A stretch of DNA of 16,326 bases from an uncultured Prevotellaceae bacterium (GTDB lineage: Bacteria > Bacteroidota > Bacteroidia > Bacteroidales > Bacteroidaceae): positions 1 to 16,326 of the forward strand of contig CADCQC010000356.1 of assembly GCA_902803455.1 (NCBI GenBank). The letters are read 5' to 3'. Numbering within the stretch: the stretch's first letter is position 1; each line of letters opens with the position of its first letter. Made by a program: the position numbers and the translations under genes. Shown here piece after piece: positions 1 through 7,527 of this stretch. Under the pieces are notes generated by a model. That model was given only the letters and a program-made list of their open reading frames with translations, did no database searches and was not told where the DNA came from.

Positions 1-1
1 C

Positions 2-64
2 AACTTGTCTTTCGCTTCGCTTGGCGGTAAATACCCGCGACTGGATTTTAACCAGTTAGGTTAG
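2..64 (+). CDS. Possible C-terminal end of an unidentified protein (partial)
   Basis: One plus-strand frame is open from the left edge to a TAG at 62-64 and reads as 20 residues ending KYPRLDFNQLG. A strong hairpin begins 20 nt after the stop, which is where a terminator for such a gene would sit. The fragment is too short to assign a family, and the open frame could be chance. Only sequence to the left of the window can settle it. Confidence 0.3.
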   Translation, partial: NLSFASLGGKYPRLDFNQLG

Positions 65-83
65 TGTCATGCCCGACACACAT

Positions 84-121
84 AAGAAGAGGATGCTCCT
101 TTTGAGAAGCATCCTCTTCTT
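84..121. terminator. Strong hairpin, probable bidirectional terminator
   Basis: A perfect 14-bp inverted repeat (84-97 pairing with 108-121, arm AAGAAGAGGATGCT) encloses a 10-nt loop. No long T-run follows on either strand, although the plus-strand arm itself ends CTTCTT. It lies 20 nt after a possible plus-strand stop at 64 and about 115 nt beyond the stop of the minus-strand GH43 gene, so it could end transcription from both sides. Confidence 0.6.
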
Positions 122-197
122 GTAAATTGTATAAATATGATGCCGATAGCGGATGAGAATCAGATGGGGTATCCATCTACCTAGCATCCATCGCGCA

Positions 198-237
198 ATC
201 ACTATCGATCATAGTCTATCACTATCGATCATAATTA
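198..237. repeat. Two tandem copies of a 20-bp unit after the GH43 stop
   Basis: The 16-bp word ATCACTATCGATCATA occurs at 198-213 and again at 218-233, each followed by 4 nt (GTCT, then AATT), giving a 20-bp period. The second copy touches the TAA stop (235-237 on the minus strand) of the arabinanase-like GH43 gene. Each copy contains ATCGAT. It may be a slippage product or a short protein- or RNA-binding element in the 3' untranslated region; no function can be assigned. Confidence 0.75.
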
Positions 238-1701
238 ATGATTGCGGAAATTCCATTTTGAGTTGTCGCTGTTGAAGTCGTAGACCTCCAAAGTGGGCGT
301 ACTGTCACCGATGGAATAGAGCACATACTTCGTATTGACCCCTTCACGACCGGGAATGCTCTTAGGAAGGATACGGAATGTGCCGTCGATCAACTGCTCT
401 ATTCTCCAGAGCTGTTCGGGAGCACCAGTGAACTCCGGAACGGTAGTCACTTCCAACTGTTGTGTGGCAGCGAGCGCACGCTGCGTGCCCTCAATGGTGA
501 TTTTGAAATATGGGCCACCCAGATAACCGCCAGCCTCATCAACAGGTGTCACGGTCCATCTCTGATGTGGACGGAACATATAATCACCTATTCTAGCGGG
601 GATCTCTCCAGCAGGCCAAGTGTTGATCACATCCGACAGTTGCTGATTGGCAATCGGTTTGACAGGTGTGCTGGGATCTGCTCTCCACCAACCCTGCCGG
701 TCCTGATTCATACGCACGAAATCCACAGCCAGTTCCAAGGCATAGCCTCTTCTCTCCGACTCAATCTCGAAAGTGCCCCCCTTGAAACGGTCGCCTGCCA
801 CAGGCCATCCGTTTTTCCATAACAACGGACGGATGCCCAGCACACTTCTACCACTCTTCTCGAAATCAGCCTCATAGTGGCACGACATCACTTCTACGCC
901 CTCATCAATGATGGTACGTCCGAAATGACCCGGTCCTACGACACGGTCGCCGGCAGCGATAACCATTTTGCCACCACCAGCCTTCATGTCACGACCCACA
1001 TTGTCGAGATATGGTCCGGTGACGGTTCTTGACCGTCCCACCACGATATTGTAGGTGGAATTGACACCGTCGCAGCATGTGCCATGCGTACCGAGCAGAT
1101 AATACCATCCGTCGCGATAGATCAGATCAGTGGCCTCACAGTCGATGGCGATATCGAGAGGCACGTTGCCGTCCACTCTTTTACCTGTCTGCGGGTCGAT
1201 CTCAATCATACGGATATTGCCGAAATAAGTACCATACGACACCCACAGTCTTCCCGTTGTGGGATCCAGCAAGAGGCTGGGGTCGATGGCGTCGTTGTCC
1301 TCCAGTCCATCAGAAGATGCCACTTCTATGGCTTCTGAATATTTGAAGTCGGGTGATTTAGGATCAAGGGTTTTGTTCCACATGGTCAGTATTCGTCCGT
1401 TGTGGCCGCCACCCAGTCCACCGCCGGTGGCACCATAAATGACGAGGTATCGGTCTCCGATCTTCAGCACGTCGGGAGCCGCACCTCCACCAGGTCGCTC
1501 TGCGCCCCCCTTCCATGACCATCCGTCCTCAGAGATCAGTCCGCCTCCACCAGTACCGAAGGTATAGTATTTCCCATCACATTCAGCAATGGTTGAAGGG
1601 TCGTGAATATAAGGCTGTCCTACCTGTGCTAATGTGGCCTGTGAGAAAGCCACTGCCACTGCCGTAGCAGCAAAAGTCAGGAAATGATGCATTGTTTTCA
1701 T
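235..1701 (-). CDS. Secreted GH43 glycoside hydrolase, arabinanase-like, with C-terminal ricin-like beta-trefoil
   Basis: The 488-residue protein has a signal peptide with likely cleavage after Ala25 (TLA^QVG) and no lipobox, so it is periplasmic or secreted. The GH43 five-bladed propeller covers about 27-310. Visible landmarks are HDPS (Asp34, general base), NDAIDPS (Asp140, pKa modulator), DCEATD (Glu189, general acid), GPGH (His259, as at the metal site of endo-arabinanases) and GRSVLGIRPL...GWPVAG, all typical of arabinan-active GH43. The usual WAPD is AAPD here, and residues 51-102 are unusually rich in glycine. From about 372 a ricin-like beta-trefoil is suggested by three spaced QxW-type motifs (QRW 380-382, QLW 430-432, KW 482-483). 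It starts 12 nt after the stop of the upstream GH43 gene and is probably its operon partner. The substrate is inferred to be arabinan or a related arabinose polymer; xylan or galactan activity is not excluded. Confidence 0.88.
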   Translation of the reverse strand: MKTMHHFLTFAATAVAVAFSQATLAQVGQPYIHDPSTIAECDGKYYTFGTGGGGLISEDGWSWKGGAERPGGGAAPDVLKIGDRYLVIYGATGGGLGGGHNGRILTMWNKTLDPKSPDFKYSEAIEVASSDGLEDNDAIDPSLLLDPTTGRLWVSYGTYFGNIRMIEIDPQTGKRVDGNVPLDIAIDCEATDLIYRDGWYYLLGTHGTCCDGVNSTYNIVVGRSRTVTGPYLDNVGRDMKAGGGKMVIAAGDRVVGPGHFGRTIIDEGVEVMSCHYEADFEKSGRSVLGIRPLLWKNGWPVAGDRFKGGTFEIESERRGYALELAVDFVRMNQDRQGWWRADPSTPVKPIANQQLSDVINTWPAGEIPARIGDYMFRPHQRWTVTPVDEAGGYLGGPYFKITIEGTQRALAATQQLEVTTVPEFTGAPEQLWRIEQLIDGTFRILPKSIPGREGVNTKYVLYSIGDSTPTLEVYDFNSDNSKWNFRNH

Positions 1702-1713
1702 ATCTCAATTGGT

Positions 1714-3705
1714 TTATTTGTCATTGATGGTGATATTGGTTACAGGACTGCCCTTCTCATCAAGGAATCTGACGCAGAAATCGCTCATGCCCGGTCCATT
1801 GATGATGGCGCCCCGAAGGATATTGCGCCCCTTCTTCAGTGTCAGACGCCCGGAGGCCGCGTCATCTTTCACCATTCGCCGGTCACCAGAAAGCATCAGT
1901 ACCTCTTCTCCGTTGAGCCACCATTGAGAAGCCGAATTGGATCCTACGGCCAATCTGACATTCTCGATGTCCTCAGGCGCATCGATAATGGTTGTGGCGA
2001 GGAAGAGCACGCCATAGACCTGCTTTTTGAGTTCTTCAGCCAATCTGAAAAGTTTCACGTTGTAATTGGCACTCTCCACAGCGTGCCACTGCAAGGTCTG
2101 TTTTCCCACTTTCACTTTCTGCCCGTTTTTGGGAAGTTGGGTGAACTGTCCTTTATAATATTCCTGACCGAGGTTCTCACGCAAGTAAGAATCAGTGAAA
2201 ACCGTGTTGCTCCTGTTGGGTTTGTCGATAGGCTCCAGCACAAGCCAATGGCGGATAAATCCCTGCTCATCGGGACGCGATGCGACGCCTGAAGTATAGT
2301 CAAAATATTTCGGACGGTTTTTGAACTGTATCCAATCGATGCTCACGGGAGCGCCCTCACAAGTGATATAGAGGTTGGCCACACCTTTTGGCAGATTGTC
2401 GAGCATAGCGGTGATGGCTGTCCACCGTCCGCTCATGTCGATGGTTCTCTGTCCCATCTGTCTCTTGCAGACAATGTCCGACTTGGCGATGATTTTACCT
2501 TTAGGTCCATTCTCCCTGATGACGATGGTTGAATTGTCTTCAGCCTTGACACTGGCTGTCAGGTAAGCATTGCCCAAGCTCCCGAAGTCCACGTCGTCGT
2601 ACCTCAGCCAACTGCCTTTTCCAGGCAATCTCACCTCCCATCCTCTGAAGGTGTCAAGGGTGTCAAGCAACTGCGCTGTCACGCCACTGCTGGCCTCACT
2701 GTATCTGTCGACATCAATTCTTGCTGTCGCATCAGTGATGCCCACTCCATGCAATGTGGGGAAGATCTCTTTGATGGTGCCGTCAGCATTGAAGGTGACT
2801 TTGTCGATTCGTGCACTGCGGCGCTTGTCCATGCTGGGTGAATAGTCGTTGTGGTGATAGAAGAGATACCACTGGCCCTTGAATTCCACGAAGGAATGAT
2901 GGTTGGTCCAGCATCCTGTAGGAGATTCAGCCATGAAAATGCCTTTAAATTCAAACGGTCCGAGAGGATTGTCCGACATGGCGTAAGCCAAGGTCTCTGT
3001 GCCGTTTTCCTTTCTCACCCAGGGGAATGTGAGATAATATTTGCCATTTCTCTTGAAAGCGAAGGGTCCTTCCTTGAAACCTTCCGGCAGTCCTTCCATG
3101 ACTTTCGACTGTCCGGCAAGCTGACGCATGTTGTCTTGGAGTTGTGCGCCTCTGATGCCCATTCCCGACCAGTAGATGTATTGTTTGCCGTCATCATCCA
3201 TCAGCACGCATGGATCGATGCCGTTGACGCCAGGAATCGGCTCTTTCTCGCATATAAAAGGCCCCTCTGGTCTGTCAGCCACAGCCACACCGATGGCAAA
3301 TCCCCTTTGACCACCGTTGGGAGCGGAGGGGAAATAGAAGTAATACTTTCCATTCTTGCAGACACAGTCGGGTGCCCACATGGAATAGGAATCGGGTCTA
3401 ACCCATGGAACCTTGTTTTGAGTGACGATGACCCCGTGGTCTTTCCAGTCAACAAGATTGTCCGATGAGAACACATGATAGTCGGCCATGCAGAACCAGT
3501 CTTGCCGCTGTCCCGGAGGTGCTGGGATGTCGTGCGAGGGATAGAGATAGACCTTGCCATCAAACACACGTGCAGTGGGATCGGCAGTGAACTGCCCTGC
3601 AATGATGGGATTCTTGGCCGATGTCTTCGACACGGCCGGCCGCTGTGCCCAAATGGTGGCGGGCACCCCCATCATCAGTAGTAAAGATAACGTTTTTATG
3701 TTCAT
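1714..3705 (-). CDS. Secreted GH43 beta-xylosidase/alpha-L-arabinofuranosidase-like enzyme with CBM6
   Basis: The chosen start gives 663 residues beginning MNIKTLSLLL, a signal peptide cleaved after Ala20 (IWA^QRP). An upstream in-frame ATG at 3732 is rejected because it overlaps the promoter and would prefix the signal peptide with polar residues. The GH43 domain spans about 30-330: TADPT (Asp42, base) followed by VYLYPSHD, GIDPC (Asp164) and KEGPF (Glu212, acid). A CBM6-type beta-sandwich follows at about 345-462, ending in the typical DWIQF. A further C-terminal beta-rich domain at about 480-663 contains QWWLNGEEV and GRNILRGAI, resembling galactose-binding jelly-rolls; I cannot name it. 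The layout matches exo-acting xylosidases/arabinofuranosidases that trim xylan or arabinoxylan side chains. It is the first gene of a two-gene unit with the arabinanase-like GH43. Confidence 0.9.
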   Translation of the reverse strand: MNIKTLSLLLMMGVPATIWAQRPAVSKTSAKNPIIAGQFTADPTARVFDGKVYLYPSHDIPAPPGQRQDWFCMADYHVFSSDNLVDWKDHGVIVTQNKVPWVRPDSYSMWAPDCVCKNGKYYFYFPSAPNGGQRGFAIGVAVADRPEGPFICEKEPIPGVNGIDPCVLMDDDGKQYIYWSGMGIRGAQLQDNMRQLAGQSKVMEGLPEGFKEGPFAFKRNGKYYLTFPWVRKENGTETLAYAMSDNPLGPFEFKGIFMAESPTGCWTNHHSFVEFKGQWYLFYHHNDYSPSMDKRRSARIDKVTFNADGTIKEIFPTLHGVGITDATARIDVDRYSEASSGVTAQLLDTLDTFRGWEVRLPGKGSWLRYDDVDFGSLGNAYLTASVKAEDNSTIVIRENGPKGKIIAKSDIVCKRQMGQRTIDMSGRWTAITAMLDNLPKGVANLYITCEGAPVSIDWIQFKNRPKYFDYTSGVASRPDEQGFIRHWLVLEPIDKPNRSNTVFTDSYLRENLGQEYYKGQFTQLPKNGQKVKVGKQTLQWHAVESANYNVKLFRLAEELKKQVYGVLFLATTIIDAPEDIENVRLAVGSNSASQWWLNGEEVLMLSGDRRMVKDDAASGRLTLKKGRNILRGAIINGPGMSDFCVRFLDEKGSPVTNITINDK

Positions 3706-3729
3706 GATTTTAAAACATGGATGATAGGG

Positions 3730-3762
3730 CAAAAATACAACTTTTTTTACAAAAGGAGCAAA
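3730..3762 (-). promoter_or_regulatory. Bacteroides-type promoter for the GH43 pair
   Basis: On the minus strand TTTG (3762-3759) is followed after 21 nt by TATTTTTG (3737-3730), a full match to the Bacteroidota -33 TTTG / -7 TAnnTTTG consensus at the usual spacing. Transcription would begin near 3722-3726, leaving a leader of about 20 nt before the ATG at 3705. This supports 3705 over 3732 as the start codon. Confidence 0.65.
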
Positions 3763-3834
3763 TAAAAAATAACAGGGCGTTTATGATAATGTAACATGAG
3801 GCGATGATGCTACAAATGATGAAAATAGTGATAC

Positions 3835-3869
3835 AAAATGAGGTCGCCCTAATAGGACGACCTCATTTT
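3835..3869 (-). terminator. Terminator after the 61-aa gene
   Basis: A perfect 12-bp inverted repeat (3835-3846 with 3858-3869) has an 11-nt loop. Read on the minus strand, the right arm ends in CATTTT, giving a short T-run at the base of the stem. It lies about 20 nt beyond the stop of the 61-residue gene, so it closes the 675-aa/61-aa unit and isolates it from the GH43 promoter downstream. Confidence 0.8.
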
Positions 3870-3889
3870 AACAGGGAACTCAAAAATCC

Positions 3890-4075
3890 CTAGTCTGACT
3901 CACTTTGCCAAACATTCTTGACTTTAATCTGTTGGTCATTTGCTTGATCAAAAGGATTGACGTTATCCAGTTGATCGCCTTCACCATCACCATCATACAT
4001 GCTGATGGGTTCATCCAGTAAATTCTCTGATGAGATGTCTTTTAACCCAATGACAGGTTTTACATAAGTGTCCAT
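3890..4075 (-). CDS. Small acidic protein, MxxYVKP-type N-terminus, unknown function
   Basis: This 61-residue protein starts MDTYVKPVIGLKDISSENLL and continues into a segment rich in Asp, Glu, Gly, Asn and Gln (about residues 21-50). It has no signal peptide, no membrane segment, no cysteine and no recognisable domain. Its start lies 14 nt after the stop of the 675-residue secreted protein, with an A/T-rich start region (AACTTAAAAAATT before the ATG) typical of Bacteroidota, and a strong terminator follows the stop. That placement supports a real, co-transcribed gene. From memory, small Prevotella/Bacteroides proteins with a Y-(V/I)-K-P start, an LL around residue 19-20 and a variable polar tail are common and uncharacterised. 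Function is unknown; a leader-plus-core peptide or a partner of the upstream secreted protein are only possibilities. Confidence 0.7.
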   Translation of the reverse strand: MDTYVKPVIGLKDISSENLLDEPISMYDGDGEGDQLDNVNPFDQANDQQIKVKNVWQSESD

Positions 4076-4089
4076 AATTTTTTAAGTTT

Positions 4090-6117
4090 TTATTTAACAA
4101 TAAATGTCCTTCCGTTTTGAATATAAATGCCCTTGACAACCTGGCTGCCGTTCACACGGATACCTGTAAGGGTATATATCGCACCATTGTCGCTCTTCAC
4201 CTGTTGTGCTGTCTCAATACCCGTAGATTCATCAAACAGAATCATATAACCAGCTCCTTGACTTGCTGGCAGGCAGAGATATGCCTTGTTGGGCTCACTC
4301 CCATTGGTATGTCCATCTGCTGAGAACCAGAAGAAGCCCAGTTTCTTCTCCCCATTGACAGTGGAGCGAGATAATTTATAAAAATAGAAATCGTCGTTGT
4401 CGGCCTGTTTTTCCGTTGCCTCATCATATCCTCTGAGCAGATTGTCTGCAATAGGTGTCTCAGTGCTTTCCACTATCTCAGCATCGTAAGCCTTCTGTTC
4501 ACCGAGCAGGATGATGGGAGAGGCAGCAGGCACCACATCACCGGCTTCATAGACAAAGTCGACGACAGCCTTCTGGCCTTCAGCAGCCTTGACGATACCA
4601 CCTTTCACTCCCTCAGGCATCTTAAACGCCTTCTGGCTGTTGAAGTAAGTGGCATATCCTTCTGAATCCTTGATCTCAAAGGCGATGGTCTCTATGACCG
4701 GCTCTTCCACAACGGCTCCGTCACCAGTGATGTAGACCACATCAAGACCCATGGTATTGGAACCACCCTGAGCCAGATAGATGGTGGTATTCTCAGTCAG
4801 TGTGAACTCACCAGAAGTCAGTTCCTGGATGTTGACCGTAGTACAGTGGAGGTCGGCCACTTCTGTCTCCCCAGCCTTGAAGATCCAATGGCTGTCAGGA
4901 CTCTTGCTGGCATCATAGATGGTTGCCACAATTTTATAGGTACCCGGTGTGAGTGTGGCGATAGCCACGTCACCATCTTTCGGGAAGCCAGAGGAAGAAT
5001 TGGAACTGCGGATGCCCGTATTGGCAGAGTTGCAGATAGTCATCCCCTTGATGTCCTCTCCCTCACTGAGGAAGACCACATTGTTGATGTCAAGTGCTGT
5101 GTAATCTACAAATTCCTGTTGGTTGTCGCTGGCAAGCGTGAAGTAGTAATTGTATTCCTTACTGATAGCATCCTTTCTGTAGAGAATACCATCTTTCGTA
5201 TTGTATCTGCGATAAGGGCTCGTCACTTTAGCCGACTCATAGTTGGTTCCGCCAGTGGTACGGAAGACGATATCACCCGCCCTCTCTGTGACGAAATAGT
5301 TGAAATTATTGGCTTGACGGAACACCACCGTGATGACTGTGCTGCCATCTTCGGCGATAGGATTGTCTGCCGCATCATCATGATCATAGAGATAATAGGT
5401 ATCCTCCACCTTGATATTGGCCTTGTCGGCACCCGTCAGAGCGACGATATTGCCAGCGATGCCATTATAGGTGACGGCGTTTTTCAGTTCGTTGCCATCA
5501 GTATCCACATATTTCACGGTATAGGAAGCCACCACCTGTTCCTTGTTGGGTTTATAGACGGAGATGCGCTTGATGTATCCAGCACTCTTTGAACCGCAGA
5601 ATCCCACATAAGCATCTTTTTCGCCAGTGATGGTGCAGATATAGGATTTTTTATCATCACTCTGAATAAAAGAGAAGGGGCCGTCGGGATTACTACCTCC
5701 ATTTATCAATGTCATCACTTTGGAAGCATCTTGTGTGCACTCGAAAATCACCAGCCAACCGGTAGTGAGGTCATCACCATAGACTGCACCAGAACGTGAT
5801 GCATTGTAGGAATACAACCCTTTTCCGGAAAGGTTCTGCCAACCTTTTGTGCCACTACCTCTAACAGCCTGAACAGCGACCCAACCCACAGCATCCTCTG
5901 GAGCGGTAGCAGGGAAAATAGCCTGCTGTTTAGCATTACCTGTCTCATAAGCCGTTATCTTCAATGCAGTTGAAGAGATGGCCACATCCACGTCGCCACC
6001 CCATTCCACTGATCTGACCAAGGTATAATCGTTCAGATCCGGATCAGCGGAAACATTCGTCGTAACTCCAAGCAGCATAGCTACCAGAAGCATCATTGTT
6101 TTAGTAAAAGTCCTCAT
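4090..6117 (-). CDS. Large secreted modular protein with Prevotella-type C-terminal tail, unknown function
   Basis: The 675-residue protein has a signal peptide (MRTFTKTMMLLVAMLLGV...) cleaved probably after Ala24 (VSA^DPD). Residues about 27-190 form a beta-rich domain. A MucBP-like segment follows at about 197-268 (SYTVKYVDTDGNELKN to TVITVVFR). A second beta-rich region at 270-465 contains PGTYKIVATIYD and ends LDVVYITGDG, as in galactose-binding-like modules. Residues about 476-630 resemble the linker/beta module found at the end of many Prevotella secreted proteins (EGYATYFNSQKAF, KAYLCLP). The tail, about 645-675, is IYTLTGIRV...KGIYIQNGRTFIVK, a C-terminal element like those used for type IX secretion or surface attachment; that role is inferred. 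No catalytic motif was recognised, so it may be a carbohydrate-binding or adhesive protein. It precedes the 61-aa gene and is transcribed with it. Confidence 0.85.
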   Translation of the reverse strand: MRTFTKTMMLLVAMLLGVTTNVSADPDLNDYTLVRSVEWGGDVDVAISSTALKITAYETGNAKQQAIFPATAPEDAVGWVAVQAVRGSGTKGWQNLSGKGLYSYNASRSGAVYGDDLTTGWLVIFECTQDASKVMTLINGGSNPDGPFSFIQSDDKKSYICTITGEKDAYVGFCGSKSAGYIKRISVYKPNKEQVVASYTVKYVDTDGNELKNAVTYNGIAGNIVALTGADKANIKVEDTYYLYDHDDAADNPIAEDGSTVITVVFRQANNFNYFVTERAGDIVFRTTGGTNYESAKVTSPYRRYNTKDGILYRKDAISKEYNYYFTLASDNQQEFVDYTALDINNVVFLSEGEDIKGMTICNSANTGIRSSNSSSGFPKDGDVAIATLTPGTYKIVATIYDASKSPDSHWIFKAGETEVADLHCTTVNIQELTSGEFTLTENTTIYLAQGGSNTMGLDVVYITGDGAVVEEPVIETIAFEIKDSEGYATYFNSQKAFKMPEGVKGGIVKAAEGQKAVVDFVYEAGDVVPAASPIILLGEQKAYDAEIVESTETPIADNLLRGYDEATEKQADNDDFYFYKLSRSTVNGEKKLGFFWFSADGHTNGSEPNKAYLCLPASQGAGYMILFDESTGIETAQQVKSDNGAIYTLTGIRVNGSQVVKGIYIQNGRTFIVK

Positions 6118-6192
6118 AAGTTTCGTTTTGATAAATTGTAGTCGTTATTGTTGTTCAATCGTTTTTCTATCTTTTTTAGACCTTTTGAACGC

Positions 6193-6222
6193 TAAAATTA
6201 AATAAAAATGAGCAACCGCAGA
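6193..6222 (-). promoter_or_regulatory. Weak candidate promoter for the 675-aa gene
   Basis: On the minus strand TCTG (6222-6219), 18 nt, then TAATTTTA (6200-6193) matches the Bacteroidota TTTG / TAnnTTTG pattern at 3 of 4 and 7 of 8 positions. It would give a leader of about 65-70 nt. The surroundings are A/T-rich, so a chance match is quite possible. Confidence 0.25.
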
Positions 6223-6257
6223 TGGAATATTATAAAATTTAAACAATTTTTCACATT

Positions 6258-7475
6258 TCAACCTCCCAAATGGCCCATTTTCTTCGACAAGATACCCAAA
6301 ACAGCCACATAAGCCGTGCTCCATGCCGCCTGGAAATTGAATCCTCCTGTGACGCCATCAATGTCAAGCACCTCGCCTGCGAAGAAGAGCCCAGGGCGCA
6401 GCCGGCTCTCCATCGTAGTGGGTTGGACACCTTGCAAAGCGACTCCTCCACAAGTGACGAACTCATCTCTAAAAGGAGCCCTGCCACTGATGTTGATGGT
6501 GTCATTGACCAGGGTATTGGTCAGTTGATTAAGCCCTTTTTTACCGATATCCGCCCATCGCAAGTTCGTCTGTTCACCCAGCGTTTTTTCACCAAGTGTT
6601 TTTCCCACGAGGTAGTGCCAAAGTCGTTGTGGTAGTCCGACAGGACAGTGGTTGACCAGCAATTTCTGCCGGTGCAAGACAGCGGCACCAGCCAATACCT
6701 CTCTGACATCGTTCTCTCTCAGCCCGGTCCAATTCACATGAAGAATGGTCTTGTAATGACAGTCATACAGATATCTTGCCGCATGACTCGACAGTTTCAG
6801 AATAGCCGGTCCGCTAAGTCCCCAATGGGTGACGAGCAAGGGTCCAGAGGCATGCCATTTGGCACCTTCTATCTGCACGATGGTATTCTCGACAACAGTC
6901 CCCATCAACTGTTTCAATGATGCATCTGCGATGCTGAGTGAGAAGAGCGACGGCACAGGTTCCACGATAGGATGCCCCAAGTCCTGTAGCCACGACAGAT
7001 TGCTGCCGCGCAGTGAACCTCCAGTGGTCACGGCTACGAAATCATAGTCGCTGACCTCCTCCATGGAACGGATGGGGTGATGAAGGTGGACGCGGATACC
7101 ATATTGATGAGTCAGGCGCATCATACAGTCGATGATCGCCTTTGAATCCTGGGCTGCGGGAAAGACACAATGATCATCCTGTATGGTCAGTGGCACGCCA
7201 TGCCGCTCAAACCAGGCAAAGGCGTCACGGTAATCAAAAACATTGAAAAGCCGCTTCATCAGTCGGTGCCCCCGTGGATAGACGGTCTTCAAATCGGTCA
7301 CCCCCTCAAAAGTGTTGGTGCAGTTGCATCGTCCGCCCCCCGAGACAGCCACCTTCGCCAATACCTGATTGGCGCGCTCAAAGAGGTCTACTTCCATTTC
7401 CGGACATTGTTCTTTGAGGTTGATAGCCAGAAAAAATCCGGCTGCTCCTCCACCGATCACAGCAGTCTTACTCAT
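6258..7475 (-). CDS. BaiN/HI0933-family FAD-dependent oxidoreductase
   Basis: This 405-residue flavoprotein begins with a dinucleotide-binding fold (VIGGGAAGFFLA, Gly8-Gly13) and an acidic strand end (DLFER, about 30-34). The family signature SGGGRCNCTN lies at 45-54, and the C-terminal FAD motif GEVLDIDGVTGGFNFQAAWSTA at 367-388. The length is normal for the family (about 400). Members are cytosolic NAD(P)/FAD-dependent oxidoreductases; a few gut bacteria use relatives on bile-acid intermediates, but most, including this kind, have no known substrate, so no gene symbol is given. A short in-frame duplication, KTLGE-KTLGE, lies at 292-301. The 140 nt between its stop and the next minus-strand gene suggests separate transcription. 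A -7-like box lies upstream at 7528-7535. Confidence 0.88.
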   Translation of the reverse strand: MSKTAVIGGGAAGFFLAINLKEQCPEMEVDLFERANQVLAKVAVSGGGRCNCTNTFEGVTDLKTVYPRGHRLMKRLFNVFDYRDAFAWFERHGVPLTIQDDHCVFPAAQDSKAIIDCMMRLTHQYGIRVHLHHPIRSMEEVSDYDFVAVTTGGSLRGSNLSWLQDLGHPIVEPVPSLFSLSIADASLKQLMGTVVENTIVQIEGAKWHASGPLLVTHWGLSGPAILKLSSHAARYLYDCHYKTILHVNWTGLRENDVREVLAGAAVLHRQKLLVNHCPVGLPQRLWHYLVGKTLGEKTLGEQTNLRWADIGKKGLNQLTNTLVNDTINISGRAPFRDEFVTCGGVALQGVQPTTMESRLRPGLFFAGEVLDIDGVTGGFNFQAAWSTAYVAVLGILSKKMGHLGG

Positions 7476-7527
7476 AAGAAACGACGTTTTTTACTTTCTT
7501 TGTCAAGAAACATTCAAAATCTCGAAA

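Noticed and set aside
162..178. Small hairpin AGATGG/CCATCT downstream of the arabinanase-like gene
   Set aside because: A 6-bp stem without a T-run is too weak to call a terminator next to the 14-bp hairpin at 84-121.
1684..2292. 202-codon plus-strand open frame
   Set aside because: It lies opposite the GH43-CBM6 gene, shows no domain and has no promoter.
2851..3468. 205-codon plus-strand open frame
   Set aside because: It is antisense to the catalytic domain of the GH43-CBM6 gene, with no domain of its own.
4846..5592. 248-codon plus-strand open frame
   Set aside because: It is antisense to the 675-aa secreted gene, has no recognisable domain, and its composition follows from the opposite coding strand.
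6229..6257. A/T-only inverted repeat after the flavoprotein gene
   Set aside because: The AAAATT/AATTTT stem is too unstable and is expected by chance in such A/T-rich sequence.
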